From contig JBAJFG010000469.1 in NCBI GenBank assembly GCA_037903475.1, forward strand, positions 124,001-188,000: a stretch of DNA of 64,000 bases. The letters are read 5' to 3'. Below, piece after piece: positions 1-13,100 of this stretch; position 1 is the first letter of the stretch, and each line of letters begins with the position of its first letter. Source of the stretch: Ancylostoma caninum (taxonomy: Eukaryota; Nematoda; Chromadorea; Rhabditida; Ancylostomatidae). The position numbers were made by a program, and so were the translations under genes. Under the pieces are notes generated by a model, which was given only the letters and a program-made list of their open reading frames with translations, did not search any database and was not told the DNA's origin.

Positions 1-227
1 AGAACAAGTGAGATATGGCGAAAGATTGGCGAGGGTGCGGAGAGTCAGAGACCTCACCTCGGACACATCTTTGTTTTTCTACAGTTGCATGCCTTCATAG
101 AGGAGATCATAGACCTAACTGTAACTATAGAATAGCTTGGAATGGTAATTTACAGAGAAAAACTATTCGTTATAAATCAAAAGTTTTCGCCCTAAAATTA
201 AGCTTTTCCGAACGGCACCCTACAAAA

Positions 228-440
228 ATGGATAAATCCAACCAATATGGATCAGTTTCCCGAAACGAGCTGAAGACTTCAGTTGGACAGCTTTTCACGG
301 CCATAAAACAACAACTGGCGTCAACGCGTTCTTCGCCCCGACATGAAATATTTATAAGCATGGACGAAACTCGCGCAAAACAACTCGTAAAACAAGCTAA
401 TGCTGTGTGTAGATCAATAAAATCAATGCAGGCTCTTTAG
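228..440 (+). CDS. possible short protein or terminal exon (unrecognised)
   Basis: An open frame of 70 codons starts at an ATG and ends in TAG. Its composition is protein-like: a Ser/Thr/Gln-rich first half and a charged, probably helical C-terminus (DETRAKQLVKQANAV). The frame stays open upstream of the ATG to the edge of the window, so it could be the last exon of a gene that begins outside. I do not recognise the family. It could be a chance frame, and no clear splice acceptor decides the start. Confidence 0.2.
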   Translation: MDKSNQYGSVSRNELKTSVGQLFTAIKQQLASTRSSPRHEIFISMDETRAKQLVKQANAVCRSIKSMQAL

Positions 441-3400
441 ACCATTGGTGTGACTGGAGAAAAGTGAGACTTAACGAAAGCTGATGTGAGGAACAGCCAG
501 TAATACTCGTGGGAATCACGGGGGATCAGCGCCTCAACACTAAAACGGGCACACATCAATTTCTCAAACGCTGCAAGCACTCAACACTCAACGAATTCCC
601 ATGGGGGCGAACAAAAATACTACACAACTACACAACTATACTAGTAAAAAATCGAAAAAATACGCTTCAGAGTGGGAATTAGAGTCATTCTTCCCGAATT
701 GCGATTTGATATAGGCGGAGCCAAATGTCCCCCTTTCTCTACTTCCAGAAATCCGCGCCTCGTCTATTATATTCATTCACACGAATATTTATATCTTTCT
801 ATTCCTATTTCTGTATATTTGTACTTATGCACTTATTTGCACACATTATAACATTAGAATGGTAAAATGAGAATGCGCATGGAACATTTTCGTTCTAATG
901 AACATATACTAAAATTTTCTTCTCTAAGTATGTATCTAGCAACATCTGAAAGTGGCGCTTCTGCTTATATTTGAATGGTTGAGTGCTCCTCAATTTTTGA
1001 TCTTAATTTTTTTTTCAAAATTTGTAAGACTGTATATATCGGAATTCTGGAGTTTCCTTCTCTGTGTTTCAGGCCAAAATTGCACCGGAGCGCTGCCACA
1101 GATTACAAAACGAATTTGATAAAAATTTGCTGGGAAGTCTGCCCAGATCCAATCGAATTCTTGAAAATGGTCTCAATCTTGGGTATATGAACAGAAGTTA
1201 TGGGTGCCAATAAACCAACAGTTGCCCTCTTCTTGGTATCTAGAAATAGGAGTCGTGCTTGTCATCGCTCTAAGCCTCGATTTGACACTGTACCGCCAGC
1301 ACTTTTTTCCATTGATGAGGCATTCTTTAGCCGAGGAAAGGTCTAAAAATTGCGACAGGGCTAAAATTTGGTTGAGTGCTCATATCAAGGCGGGGAGCAA
1401 CGACATCTTCCACACACTGAAGTCACTCTCTGTTTGCAAGATGTCGATGGGTCGCCTATACTAATTTTGGATAAAAGTTAGACTGAAGTATTTTTCCGTC
1501 GTTTCTAGAAAAAAACTTTGTTTCAGTCAAAAACGTGCATCCCCAATTTAACAACATGATAACTTTTCCAGGGTCTTGCTGCAGTCTCATGATATCCATA
1601 GTACACGCAGGTCTTCAATTAGCTTTTCAACTTTTTGAAAACGTCAACAAATGTGAGGTTATATTCATTTGCTACTGTTCTGTCTTGAGTTTATTCGCCA
1701 AGTTTCGTACAAAATAAACGGATCTTAGTAGCAGAAACTTGGTTTGGAAGTCGCCTACAGACATAAAGCAAGCAGTATTCAGAAAAATATGGAAAAACAG
1801 CTTAAAAAATCAAAAGCCAAGAAAAAGATACGATTTTACTTCGTATCCCCCCAGAAAGCGGTCGACGTTCTCATTGTATAGGAAAAGTCGCTCTGCTATC
1901 GAAGGAAGTGCTTACTATGCAGTTTGCGAGTTTTCGTTTGGTTTCAATTCACATGACATTTTTTTTGTTCGATGCACGTTTGCTGGATGTGTAACGATTA
2001 AGTAAATAACCAAATAATTTAATAAATGTCATGCTAAAACAACAGAAGAATTGAAGCTCCACCTATGTAAACCGGAATAATACCGGTGGGATTTAATGCC
2101 CGATGAATTCAATAGATTATATGAGCTTCTGTGGGATCATATGATCAAAATGATCTTTAAATATTGAAAATATGAATTGAAATCGTATGATCCTATTCCA
2201 TAAACGTTCAACAGCGATGAAATATTGCTGAAAAGAACCTGGAAATTTCAGAATTCCGAAAATTCTTCAAAGTTCTAGAAGGTGAAACAACGGTGTGACG
2301 AAATCGCTGGTCTGCCATACGACGGCGAAGAATTTCTGACGAAAGGATGATCAGATAAAGCCGTTGTCCTCTACACATCGATCTGGAGACGGGCTGAGGA
2401 CGAGTTGCGAAAGTGTGAAGTGCCGAACTTCGCTGCATTCCATCTATAGCCAGTTTCAGGAGAAGCATGCGTAGTTACTCAAAGTGTTTGGGACCAACAA
2501 CCACGTTGTGTATGATTTCATCTCACATATTTCACTTTCTCTATTCAATATTTCATAAAAAGTGAGCAAACCCCTCAAAATGAATAAAATTCGCGAACTT
2601 CATCAAAATAGGTTCAGCTATATGTGTTGGGAGGAGATTAGTGCTACTGGGAACAACAGATCTGGGTTGGGAAGACTGGTGTAACTCGTTTACTGCAATT
2701 AGGCCCACTTGCAGGTAAGCTCCGCCCATTCTGGTTTTACCGCGTCATCGGGGACAATCTTGGGCCTCATGCATCGTTGAGATTACCCTGGGTAAATGCG
2801 TTAATACTCGGCAAGTTTGTCGACCGTTAACACGGGCATCAACACGTTTTTCCTTTTTAACCAGTACGAAAGGAAAATTAGAAAAAGTGTCGAAAGAACT
2901 GTTACTATTTACTGCTATTCTATTACTACTGTATTTGCCATTCTTTACGTTTGTAATTCTATTTCCAGAGCCTTAAATCTGAGTAAAATTAGATCACTCT
3001 GAGAACTGATGAGGCGTATGCTTGTGGTGAAGGAGATGTCCTTTGGCATGACTATAAGCATTTCGCCAATCACAAGAGGTTATGAAAGGAAACTATAAAA
3101 ATTTTCAGCAAAAAAAAAATGCAAATTAAACAGTAATTTGACTAGTTAATATTTCTATGGTTTTTCGCTAATTCTAGTCTAATTCTTCCCTCACATGCGA
3201 TTGCATAGCTATCTGATTAAGATCGAATCTACGCTTCACAAGTTTGCTTTAAAAGGGAAAATCGATGCTTTAAAAGGGAAAATCGATGGAACCGGAAACG
3301 CACGAACCAGTCGCAAAAGAAAAACTGCAACTAGCGAGGTCATCTGAAGAAAATTCTTAGCAAGTGCGCGCTGTAAAACAGATTGAGACGATGATCAAAC

Positions 3401-4040
3401 CACCTCTTAGGAATAAGCGTAATGAAATGGTTTGGCAGGAAATTAGGAAGACGAAGGAGCGTAATGAGGTCACGTCATTAGGTGTTCCATCAAGATGCAT
3501 CATGACGAATGGTTGTACAAATCACCTGCTACACAAAAAAGCAGTTTAACAGCAGCTGATGGTTGGAAAGAAGCCAAGGCCTAGCAGACGAGCGGTGAAC
3601 TTTTTACTCAACCAAACTTTGTTTCGAATAGTTGCGATTCCAAATAAATGGCGCGATTTTCGGCTTTTTATTGTAATTATTGAGGTGAATAATGTAGTAA
3701 AGGGCATACAGTGAAGGCTAGTAAATAATAGAGGCTTTGAATGACTAAAAATTTGATTTGTCCAAAACTAGACTTGACCTTACCCGGTCCAGCCAAATGT
3801 CTAGCCAGCAGGAAGCATTTCTAATTCAGTTTTCAACTAAATATTTTTATATATAACGAAACAAGACGAATCTGGCGAATTCCAATAGAAACAGCCGCTC
3901 AGATACTCGTGGTTTCATTAGTGAATGCACGAACCAATTCAGTCACACAGATTTCGTCAATAGAGAAACGTGTGTACACCACTTGTCAAATCACGCAGAG
4001 TAACAAAACGTGACAAACACGCAACATTTTTGAAATGGGA
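441..4040. other. intergenic, no gene recognised
   Basis: AT-rich sequence with only short frames. On the plus strand, 2260-2460 can be read as a protein-like stretch broken by a stop, possibly a pseudogene fragment, but I cannot name it. A segment near 2760-2830 resembles one near 4890-4975 (both pair a TTACCC-type block with a CGGTAAATTTGT-like block), so both are probably pieces of an old dispersed repeat. Confidence 0.5.
3246..3287. repeat. perfect 2 x 21-bp tandem duplication
   Basis: A 21-bp unit beginning GCTTTAAAAGGG is repeated twice without a mismatch. It lies in otherwise unannotated DNA and looks like a recent replication slippage event. Confidence 0.9.
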
Positions 4041-4052
4041 GAATGAATGGAA

Positions 4053-4094
4053 GAATGAATGAATGAATGAATGAATGAATGAATGAATGAATGA
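4053..4094. repeat. (GAAT)n microsatellite
   Basis: About ten uninterrupted GAAT units follow an imperfect GAATGAATGG lead-in at 4041. Confidence 0.95.
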
Positions 4095-7000
4095 GGTGAT
4101 AGATTCAATTAAAATTTAAGGAAACAGGAATCAGGAAGCAAAATCAAAAGCGCTCACAAATGCGCCAAAGGTGTACAAAATAAAAAACAAAAATTGTGAA
4201 GTCATTGTTTCTGAAATAATTCGTATACCATGGTTTGACGTTGGAATATACGAAAAATATCTACTCTAAATGCAGAATCAGCTATAAATTCAGAATAAAA
4301 GCTGGAAATTCTCAGAAATTCGAATGGGAGAGTAAAAAGGCTTCAAAATCATCTGGAGTTAAATCTTAGTGCCGTTTTAGGCTGCTTTGACGGTATATTT
4401 GTAGTTAATTGTTAGCAAAAAATGAATCTTATAAATTTACCCTAGATGGTAAATGGTGAACCGTGAACACAACAAGTAAACAATCGCAGGCAGCGGTTGT
4501 GGTAAAGACTGTATCTAGGTTCTTAAGAAATATTCGAGTAATTATTCTTGGTTTATTGAGGAGCTCCGTTTACAATTTATTCCGGCTATCTTTCGGCAAT
4601 TAATACTTTCGTCAGACCTTAATTTTCATACAATACAACATCATGACAGAGGCTCAGAGACAGGAGTATATTAAATTTTCGAGTGTTCAACTGTAGTTGT
4701 CCAGGATACACCATCGGATTTTATTCATTCATATTTATTGAAAGGCTGCGTAATCTCATACCAATAAGTACGATTATCCATGGATAGCGACTGGGTCTAG
4801 ACAAGGCAACGTATGGCAGACATGTTGATGGGTGTCAGATGAAGGGTAAACTTGGACGTGTTCATATTTACCGTGAGTATTCGCAATTATACTCTGGGCC
4901 TGCAAAGAGCATCGAAATTACCCAGAGTAAACGTTTGAAGAGCGTGCTAACAATCGGTAAATTTGTGGAGTAGCATGCGACCACCGCAGTGAAGAAATGG
5001 CATTCTTCAAATGCTGCACTTATTCGAGATCATCAGGTCACCCAAACTGTTGCTTCTAGTGTTCAAGCGTTTGAACGATTCGAAAAAGACCCAGTGAATT
5101 AAACCCTCGAATATTCTTTAAAAAACCGAATACTAATTTACAACGAGCCGTTGTTGTGTTAAAGAGTGAAGAAATAAACAGGTATAATCCCTTCAGAATT
5201 ACAATCAATAGAAGAACAAAGTGAAAAGCATAGCGGCCGTGTTCCCTCTACACTCATCCCTTTCGTGCTGATCTGCAATCGATCAGCTCCTGAAAAGTGC
5301 AAACGCGCAAAAACGACGAACATTCGTGTGACAAATGTGTCCCGAGAAGGGCAAGAAGCATTAGGGACAACTGCATCCTGCATGCGTTTAGGTGTGTCTC
5401 ATAAAGAAAAGGCAACACCCTTTAGTGACTGTCTAGAGACCAATTCTTACCGCTAGCTTCCCGGTCAGATTTTGACCGGAAGCGCTCTCGACTGTCAAAT
5501 GATCAATTGACTGTCATAGGGTTAGGATTTCCCCAAGAAAAAAAAATTCAGCCAGAACTGGAGCTGGAAATCAGAAAATCGAAGTGGGCAGAGAATAAAT
5601 GACAGCATAGAAGGTTTTTTGTGCTACGCCTACCCACAAGGTAAGTGCACGAAATTAAGCTGCAAATTCAAGATGACACCCTATATTGTTCGAGAGTCTG
5701 TCTAAAATGACGTTCAATTATGTGCTTGAATTTTGCTAAATGGTCAGCAGAAGCTTAGAAAAACGGGCGCAAAAGAGATGCTGACTACAGGATTTGATCC
5801 CGTGAAAATATCCACTACAACCGAGAAACTTACCTTTACGCCATGACCATTTGCTGGTGCTGTCATGTGCTCCTGTATTCGTTGAGCCTTACCATATGCG
5901 CCTGATAAAATCGCGCATAATTCCTTACAGAGACAAAACACAGAAAAGGTGAAAACAGATTTGAAACCAGCGTCGCAAGCTGCACAAGGAGGTGTAAACC
6001 AAGCCACAAGCCCATGGTATCCATAGTGTCCTCTCCTTGCTCCACGTTTGATTTTGAGCTTCTGTGACCATTCAGCAGATTTCAAGTATAGGTCGTAACA
6101 TCACGTTGTATAGGCTCTCTACCAATATAGGTCACGTTATGAATTAGCAGCTTTTCTTTGTGCACTTCCTTGTCAGTTATGGTCTTTTAGAGATGGCGCC
6201 ACATGAACTTTGCAGCAGCTGGGATTCTCAAATAATCCCAATTAATGAAGCAATTATTGCTTAAAATAGCTATTGATTGAACAGAAAATTCCCATCAATC
6301 ACATGCAAACATTTCTCACTGACTTTAGCTTCATGGATTTGATGATGTTAACATCAATGGTAACTGTTCACTTCTGCTTTTTTTCGAGTAGAAAAATTCA
6401 TCGACCAATCATAGAAGCATAATGTGAGGCTATTTATTAGGCTTTAGGTATATGTCATTTTATTTAATTCAACCAAACAACAAACTAATTAACAAAGTAA
6501 TTGTAATTTATATCAACAAAAACCATTGGGGTAGTACCGGGTAAATGAAATGACTGGTAATTCACAGAAAATTCAATTCTGCTTACATGTTGTATTTCTT
6601 TCGACCTTTTTCATAAAATCGTCTTTTTTTCATTTTAAACCTCTCAGCAGCGTAGGGATTTATCATTACCAAAGAATGGTCACCAAGGGGATTTAGTGTT
6701 GATTACAGCGTTGATAACAGTGTTGATCGAATCGAGAGGTATGTATATGAGTACAAAGTAATGTAGAGGCCAGTATCCGGCAAAACTATAAACTGTTCTT
6801 TCCATTATGTTATTGCCCGACTTCTGAGCAATAAATTAGCTAAACACTGCGTATAAGAACATAAAATCGTGTTTGTGTGGGTGTGCATGGCTTCACCATG
6901 AGACAAAAGAAATCGTGGGTTTTTCAGCGGCTTCATACAGGAATTCAGCCAGGTAACAACGATCAAATTCAGCCAGGTAACAATGATCTGGGCTGGTATG

Positions 7001-7589
7001 CTTTGGCTTTGCATGGATTTAACCATTACTGATACAAAATTATTAAATTTGCAGAACCATGTTCTGCACGAATACTCATGTCTTAGTTGTTAAATCTACA
7101 CACAACCCCATGTAGAACATGGTTCCTAGATTTCTTCATTAGTATTTATGTGGTCGAGTATTCAAGTAATTAACCGAACCAATGCATCGGTCAACAATCT
7201 AGCGAACAGCTAAATAGTTTCGGAAAAAAAGTTATGTTCTGCATTGATAATCAACCATCAAGAAGGTCAGCATGAGGTTGAAATTTCAGAAAAAAAAGCT
7301 CTAATATGAAAATCCTTATAAAGAAGAGTTCAGAGTACATCACTCATGCTAATCTTCAACACGCAAAAGATGCCTGTAGGATATAGATCAAGAATGTAAT
7401 CTTAACTTAGTCAACAAGAAGAACAGGTCTCACAGAGATGGAAAATGTATGGATGACTTCATGAAAATATGCAGTGGACATGCAGAATAACAAGGGAGCT
7501 TGAGTAAACAGATGCGCCTTTCCCAGAACGGCGATTTGTATAAACAGATAAAACTTCCTTGTAGGCACTACGCCCTCCAGGAACCATCC
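4095..7589. other. intergenic, no firm gene
   Basis: Low-complexity AT-rich DNA. It holds a possible isolated exon at 5834-5901 (listed separately) and a 24-bp unit repeated twice at 6942-6989 (AATTCAGCCAGGTAAC...), the copies differing by two bases. No transposase, RNA gene or conserved domain was recognised. Confidence 0.5.
5834..5901 (-). CDS. possible isolated internal exon
   Basis: On the minus strand a textbook acceptor (TTTTATCAG) and a perfect donor (AAAG followed by GTAAGTTTC) bound a 68-bp open segment that would encode AYGKAQRIQEHMTAPANG plus a few residues. An alternative acceptor (TCTCTGTAAG) lies about 20 bp further upstream. No partner exons were found and the peptide is not recognised, so the call rests on splice signals alone. 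Confidence 0.2.
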
Positions 7590-7995
7590 GAATTTTCAGC
7601 CTAAATGACGAACGAACGCGATTGCCGCTGCGATTCGACTCGTTAAAGGCCCCCAGGGTCGGCGCATTAAATAGAACGCCATCAGCAGCGATGTGGACTG
7701 GAGAAAGTGAAAACGGAAAGATGCGTGCAATCGATGCGTTGGGATTGGAGGGGTGAGAGGGGGGCGCGGTGGTCGCCGGCTGCGAGTGTGGTGTGGTCGA
7801 CTCCGCCGGCGACGGACATCCCGAGACGCGACGGCGATGACGGACGACGCCGCCGCCACCGCCGCGCATGCTGATGACGCTAATTAGACGCTACCACATG
7901 ACATCCACGACGAATCGCTGCTGCCCTCATGATTATGCACTCGTTTCGGCCGCATTACGGGTCAATGAAAGCTGAGTTCTTCGCCCGCTGACTGC
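7590..7995. other. GC-rich island in AT-rich DNA
   Basis: This block is much richer in G+C and CpG than its surroundings; 7740-7870 consists largely of GGCG/CCGCCG runs. Overlapping long open frames on the minus strand are a by-product of the GC-rich composition, which contains few stop codons. It could be a promoter-proximal exon or a CpG-rich control region. No coding motif was identified. Confidence 0.5.
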
Positions 7996-10142
7996 GCAGA
8001 TCCTGCAGTTGGTACGGAACCAGTCGTGAAAGCGAAGAGAAAGATAGAATTGTCCCTGGCTTTCCATGCTTTAAATAGTACATGTGCACGTCCCTTCCAA
8101 AGCATTGATGGCAAGCTCCTCACAATACTGATAAAGATCTAACGGCAGCACCCACGGAAATTTCGGACTCTTGGATTTTGTTCCAACCATGATCCGATCG
8201 ATTGTGGGGTCAATTTTAGGCTAAGAGCACCAGGTTAACCTTTTTTATAACGAATAATAAGACGCGATGTCTGGATTAGCAGGATCACTAGGCAGTGAGT
8301 TCTACGAGTTCCTATGCTAGCACTGAGCTTCAAAATTTTCTTGAAGCGGAAAAAATAGCAAATTCCAGTTAGTCGGGCAATGATTTCGAGTGGCAGTCCT
8401 TCATCATCTTAACCTTTTCATCACTCAATCCGACCAGGATTACATTTTTACGCTCAGGCTTCCTCCATTTACTTCTTTTTCACTTATTATTAATCTCTAT
8501 GATCCCTTTTTCTCACCCAGAAAATCCGACTCCTCGAATATTATGTCTATACTATTTAATTATCACGAACTCATCATCGGAAATCACAAATCACTCATCT
8601 GACAATGGGTAACTTCATAAGTGATGTGCCCTCTGATGACATATTTGTGGTGGCACCTATTTCTTGTACTGTACATTGGTTTCATTTTTTTCTTCCCTGA
8701 AATGATAGGAGATCCTATCTATAGTCTATTCACACATCAATTTAGTAGCTTTTTGTATAGGTGCTTGATCACCATGAACCAAAAATTCATAAGAGCCTTC
8801 GTATGGTAATAGCCTATTAAATGGGATGTTCAGAGTTGATTATTCTAGCTATTTACCCTAATCTCATCAATAACCCACAACAAAGAAAGAGAAACTTTCT
8901 TCAAAAGGAGCAAAACGAAGAAATCACACACACAGCAGACATTGGAATAACTGTTCGGAATGAATCACGCAGTCACGATTCTGCGTGCCCGCCACGATTG
9001 AACCACTTGCAATAAATCTCACTCTATTTAGAGAATGAATGCGAACTTTTTTGGCCTTCTACCTTTTTTATGGTTCACCACAGACTGTAATAAATAACTA
9101 AATCTAGCGGTAATGTATTTGCGTTTGCGACGTGTGACTCATTCATTTCGAAGGAATTCCAAAGCGGTCACATAAATCTTGTCAGGTTTGTTACTATGTA
9201 TCCTGTGAACGTCCACAATTTTCATGGGGAGGACATTCACTCTGTTGTATGAAGTAGGTAATGTACAAGGGTGTGAGAGGGGCACTGCAGGAGTATGTAT
9301 AATATTGTGGACATCTGACTTGGTCACTGTATCATTCGTTTCGTCTCTGTTTTCTCCACGTGTTTTTTCTAAGAACTCGGTAATACAGGGGCTCAACCCC
9401 AGTTCTAGAAAATTTAGTGGTTTTTGCGTGCAAATCATTATTTTGAGCGACTATCAGTATTTTAAGACGCTTTCTTAACGTATAAAAACGAATGAATAAA
9501 TACATATATACGCGATGCCTTTGAAAACGAAAATTGATATTCTCACCAAAGGAACACCATTTTTAACACTATTGCGTAGTTGTTGAAAGCCAAGTTTGCC
9601 ATGAAAGTAGCACACTCGCCTATTCAAGAGGTTTTTCCTGATTTACCTACCTATAAGGACAGCAGCGATTCTTAGCGTGAAAACCGCCGATGTCATAATT
9701 CTGCAAAATATTGAATGGCCTAAATGAAATATAAGAACTTAATCTTCAAAGTTTTTAGTCTTTTCATAATCAAGAAGGTGTTACTGGTATCCTAGAAACG
9801 ACATCCACTAATAGAGGAGAGTGGTTTAGTTTTCGCACAAGGTGAGAAAAATCTAGCCATCCGAGACATCGAATTCGAGGAAAAGCTTCTCTATTCGGAT
9901 TTTTCACTCCTATGGGTGCTGTTATCACGTCCTTATCATTTGTTTCTCTGTTTATTCATTAATTTAGTTATATGTTCATAGTTTGTAAAACTGGAGGCGA
10001 TGGTTGGAGAAGCGCCAAAGAGAAAAACAGTGCGGGGAATTGCGCAGCAAATGGAGAGGGTGGCGAGAAAAGCAGGGAAAACGCACCAACAATCGTCCAA
10101 CAAATGTCGCTTTCGAAAGACTATACTTTACTACTCACCCAT

Positions 10143-10173
<31 letters not shown>

Positions 10174-13100
10174 CGCATATAGGGTTCTCCAACGAGTACT
10201 AACACAACTGGGAGAAAATATGTAACAGCCATGGATGAACAATGCCTCGCATAAAAAAACAAGAGTAACGAACATGAACTAAACAGCAGAAATAGCCCAG
10301 AGTATAGACGACAAGGGGATCTGCCTCTACGAAGCTGTTCTAGTTGAATATTTACTAAGTAGAGCCTTCAAAGGTGCCGAAAGATGTGAAGGAGTTGGAA
10401 GAGGTGAGCAAGTGAAGCAAAAGAATATTCATCTCACAAACTCCACATAACTCCGGATGAGCGCGCTTGGTGGCCGGGAATGCTGGCCACATTCCTAGTA
10501 GCTGCTTGAACCAACAAAATCCAATGAGCCGAGCAAACTTGCACCTCTGATTTTCCTAGGGATTGTTTGCACTTGCGCTGTAAATGAAACTCCAAAGAAA
10601 AAATTGAACTTATGGAGCTTCAACACAATAAAATCAATAGGCATATTTTCTACCAAATAAGGGAGAACACGGACGCGTGCTGTAATAGATGAACTCCTCT
10701 TGGGAAAAGAGCTCTTCCGTTTGTGGCAGAACAACAGGTACATTTCCAAACACTTCAAGGTCATATACGGGAGTACAATTGAACGAGTTTTCATGTGGGG
10801 TTGTTTTAACGAACCAACCAGTCCGTCCAGCAGCCAGAACAATTACTCAGTAGACCACTCAACAACGAACCTGCGACCTCCACGCAAATTTTAAAAAAAG
10901 AGGAAAACACAAACAATTTCATTCCATAAAGTCATCACATCCACAAAGCAACACTTTTTCGTTAACTATGCAGGAACACAGTATCTTAGCCTCGACAAGA
11001 AAAAGTAATTGTCTTCCTAATGAAGCAAAATAATTTCGAAAATTGGCAAAATATTCATCAGGTTTTCAAATGTTCGCGGTAGTTTTCAGTAGAACATAGT
11101 GTTGCGTTCACGTACTATTGTTGCTATCGTCCGTGCAGTGTTATATGGATTACTTACATTTCACTGCTACTCACATGGTCCTCCCATGTATCAGTAAATA
11201 AATAAATAAATAGATAGATGTATCGTCAATAAAGCGGTCAACTGCAAAATGGTCGCAGCAGCTCAGCACCTGTTCAGCAATAAAGCAGCACAAAAATCAA
11301 ACCAAATCAAACCAAACGCCGAGCAAGGTCTCGCTTTAGTGCTTATAAAATTTCATTACATTGCCCACACCCAGCAGCTCAGCCACTAATAAGCTAGTCA
11401 AGGAGCGGACAAGGAGTGGGTGAAAATTGCGACATGACGTGGGGAGTAGCTGATGAAGAACCTCATCTTGGTGAGAACTGAGTAGGACGGCCTTTGTTAT
11501 GAAATTTAGCATCACTGCTAAAATTACCTATGAGCTGAACTATGATGAAACATAGGCAGATTCTAGCCATACCACCTGTGGCTTCTCTCATCTGTTTAGC
11601 ATATTTTATAAAGAAACCTTATAACTTTAGCCTCCATATCGCAGAAATCTTGAACAGTAAGTTGAGGTGGATACAGAAAGAAAGCGACAATAGATAAATA
11701 CTCTAAGCAGGCAAAATGAAACGTTCATTGCACCCTAAGCGGATACAACAAGTGCAAATAAACGAATAGTCATATGGCTGCGTGCTACTGCAGAATCACT
11801 TCCATTATGCTGCATACATTGCTGAAAATAGAACTAAACTAAAGCAAACAGAGGATGAATTTTGAAAATGTAGCCAAAATAACATAGGAATTAATTTAAA
11901 TCGTTTGATTCCTATGCAATCCCTCGTGCAACGCTATCGCCATTTATGCCATTTTTCATCCGGAATGAAGCGATTTCTCTCCTGACCATACAGGTTTATG
12001 ACTGTTACAGGTGGTGATGACCTTAGGATCAGTAGTAGGAATCACGATCGTTTATGGAAAGTCGTAAACTTACCCGTTAACGCTAACGATATTAGATAAG
12101 AGCAATTCTTGTCCGAGAAACTCGTCTGTTTTGAATTCGCGAGAAGATCACGTTCGTGAAACCCACTACAGGAAAATTTTAGTGTGATTCAAGAGATTGT
12201 AAATGTTTCTTTAGTTTATGAACTAAATTCTCCTAAGTGTCTCTATTTGCCAACTGTCGGAATTAACGCCATCTTCGGAACACAATGTTTACTGAATTTA
12301 CACTTCGTCATAAGCTTCTAAACATCTCGAAGATAGCAACACCAACTCACCGTTTCATAGCGGAAAACTCTCGACCTCCAGCCCAGGTGGTAACTGCTCA
12401 TTTATTAGCATTAGATTGGTGAATAATTATACATAATTACCCGGCTTTTCTCTTCATCTTCATTTTCCGTCAAATGAAACTAGGTACTTTACCAAGAGAT
12501 TATGTTTCAGGATCCACTGAATAAGAAATCTTGTAGATGAGAATATTGCACTTAGTGCATTACGCTGTAGGATCGGGGAATATCTGAATCACAATTTGGT
12601 CCTTCCGCGACCTCGGTGAGGCTTTCGACGAAGGTATACTCAAGCTATTATATCTCTATTATATCACTCTTTTTTTCTTCTTGAGATCATCGCATGAAGA
12701 ATATCTCCATCAGCACCTAATCAGAATGGTATACGTGATTCCGTGAAGCACTACAAGAAAAACTAATTTTCGAAGCCCAATCCTCGGGAGCTGAGTGACA
12801 TACTTCTAAGAACGGTTCAGAAAGACATACCGCATTGTCGAAAAGGGACTGGGACAGAACTGATCGACTGCTGACCAATGGCTCGTCTCTGAATCATCAT
12901 CGAAAGAAGTGACCCGCCTTACGAACAGCAAACAAAAGACGTTCACAGAACAAATAATCGACGGAGTGACAAGGCATGCAACAAAAACGATGAGTTTTGA
13001 TGGACAACTGACAAATCCTATACCCCAGCACTTGTCATCTCCTGCTTTCAACAGCTTCTCGTATGTTTTTCAAGTTCCATTGCACAAACAATGTCAACAA

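Noticed and set aside
4041..4094. Regular short repeats considered as a CRISPR-like array
   Set aside because: Pure 4-bp units without spacers. The sequence is eukaryotic.
9139..9438. 99-codon minus-strand frame with protein-like composition
   Set aside because: No start context, splice sites or known motif could be identified, and the plus strand is also open here. Kept out of the feature list.
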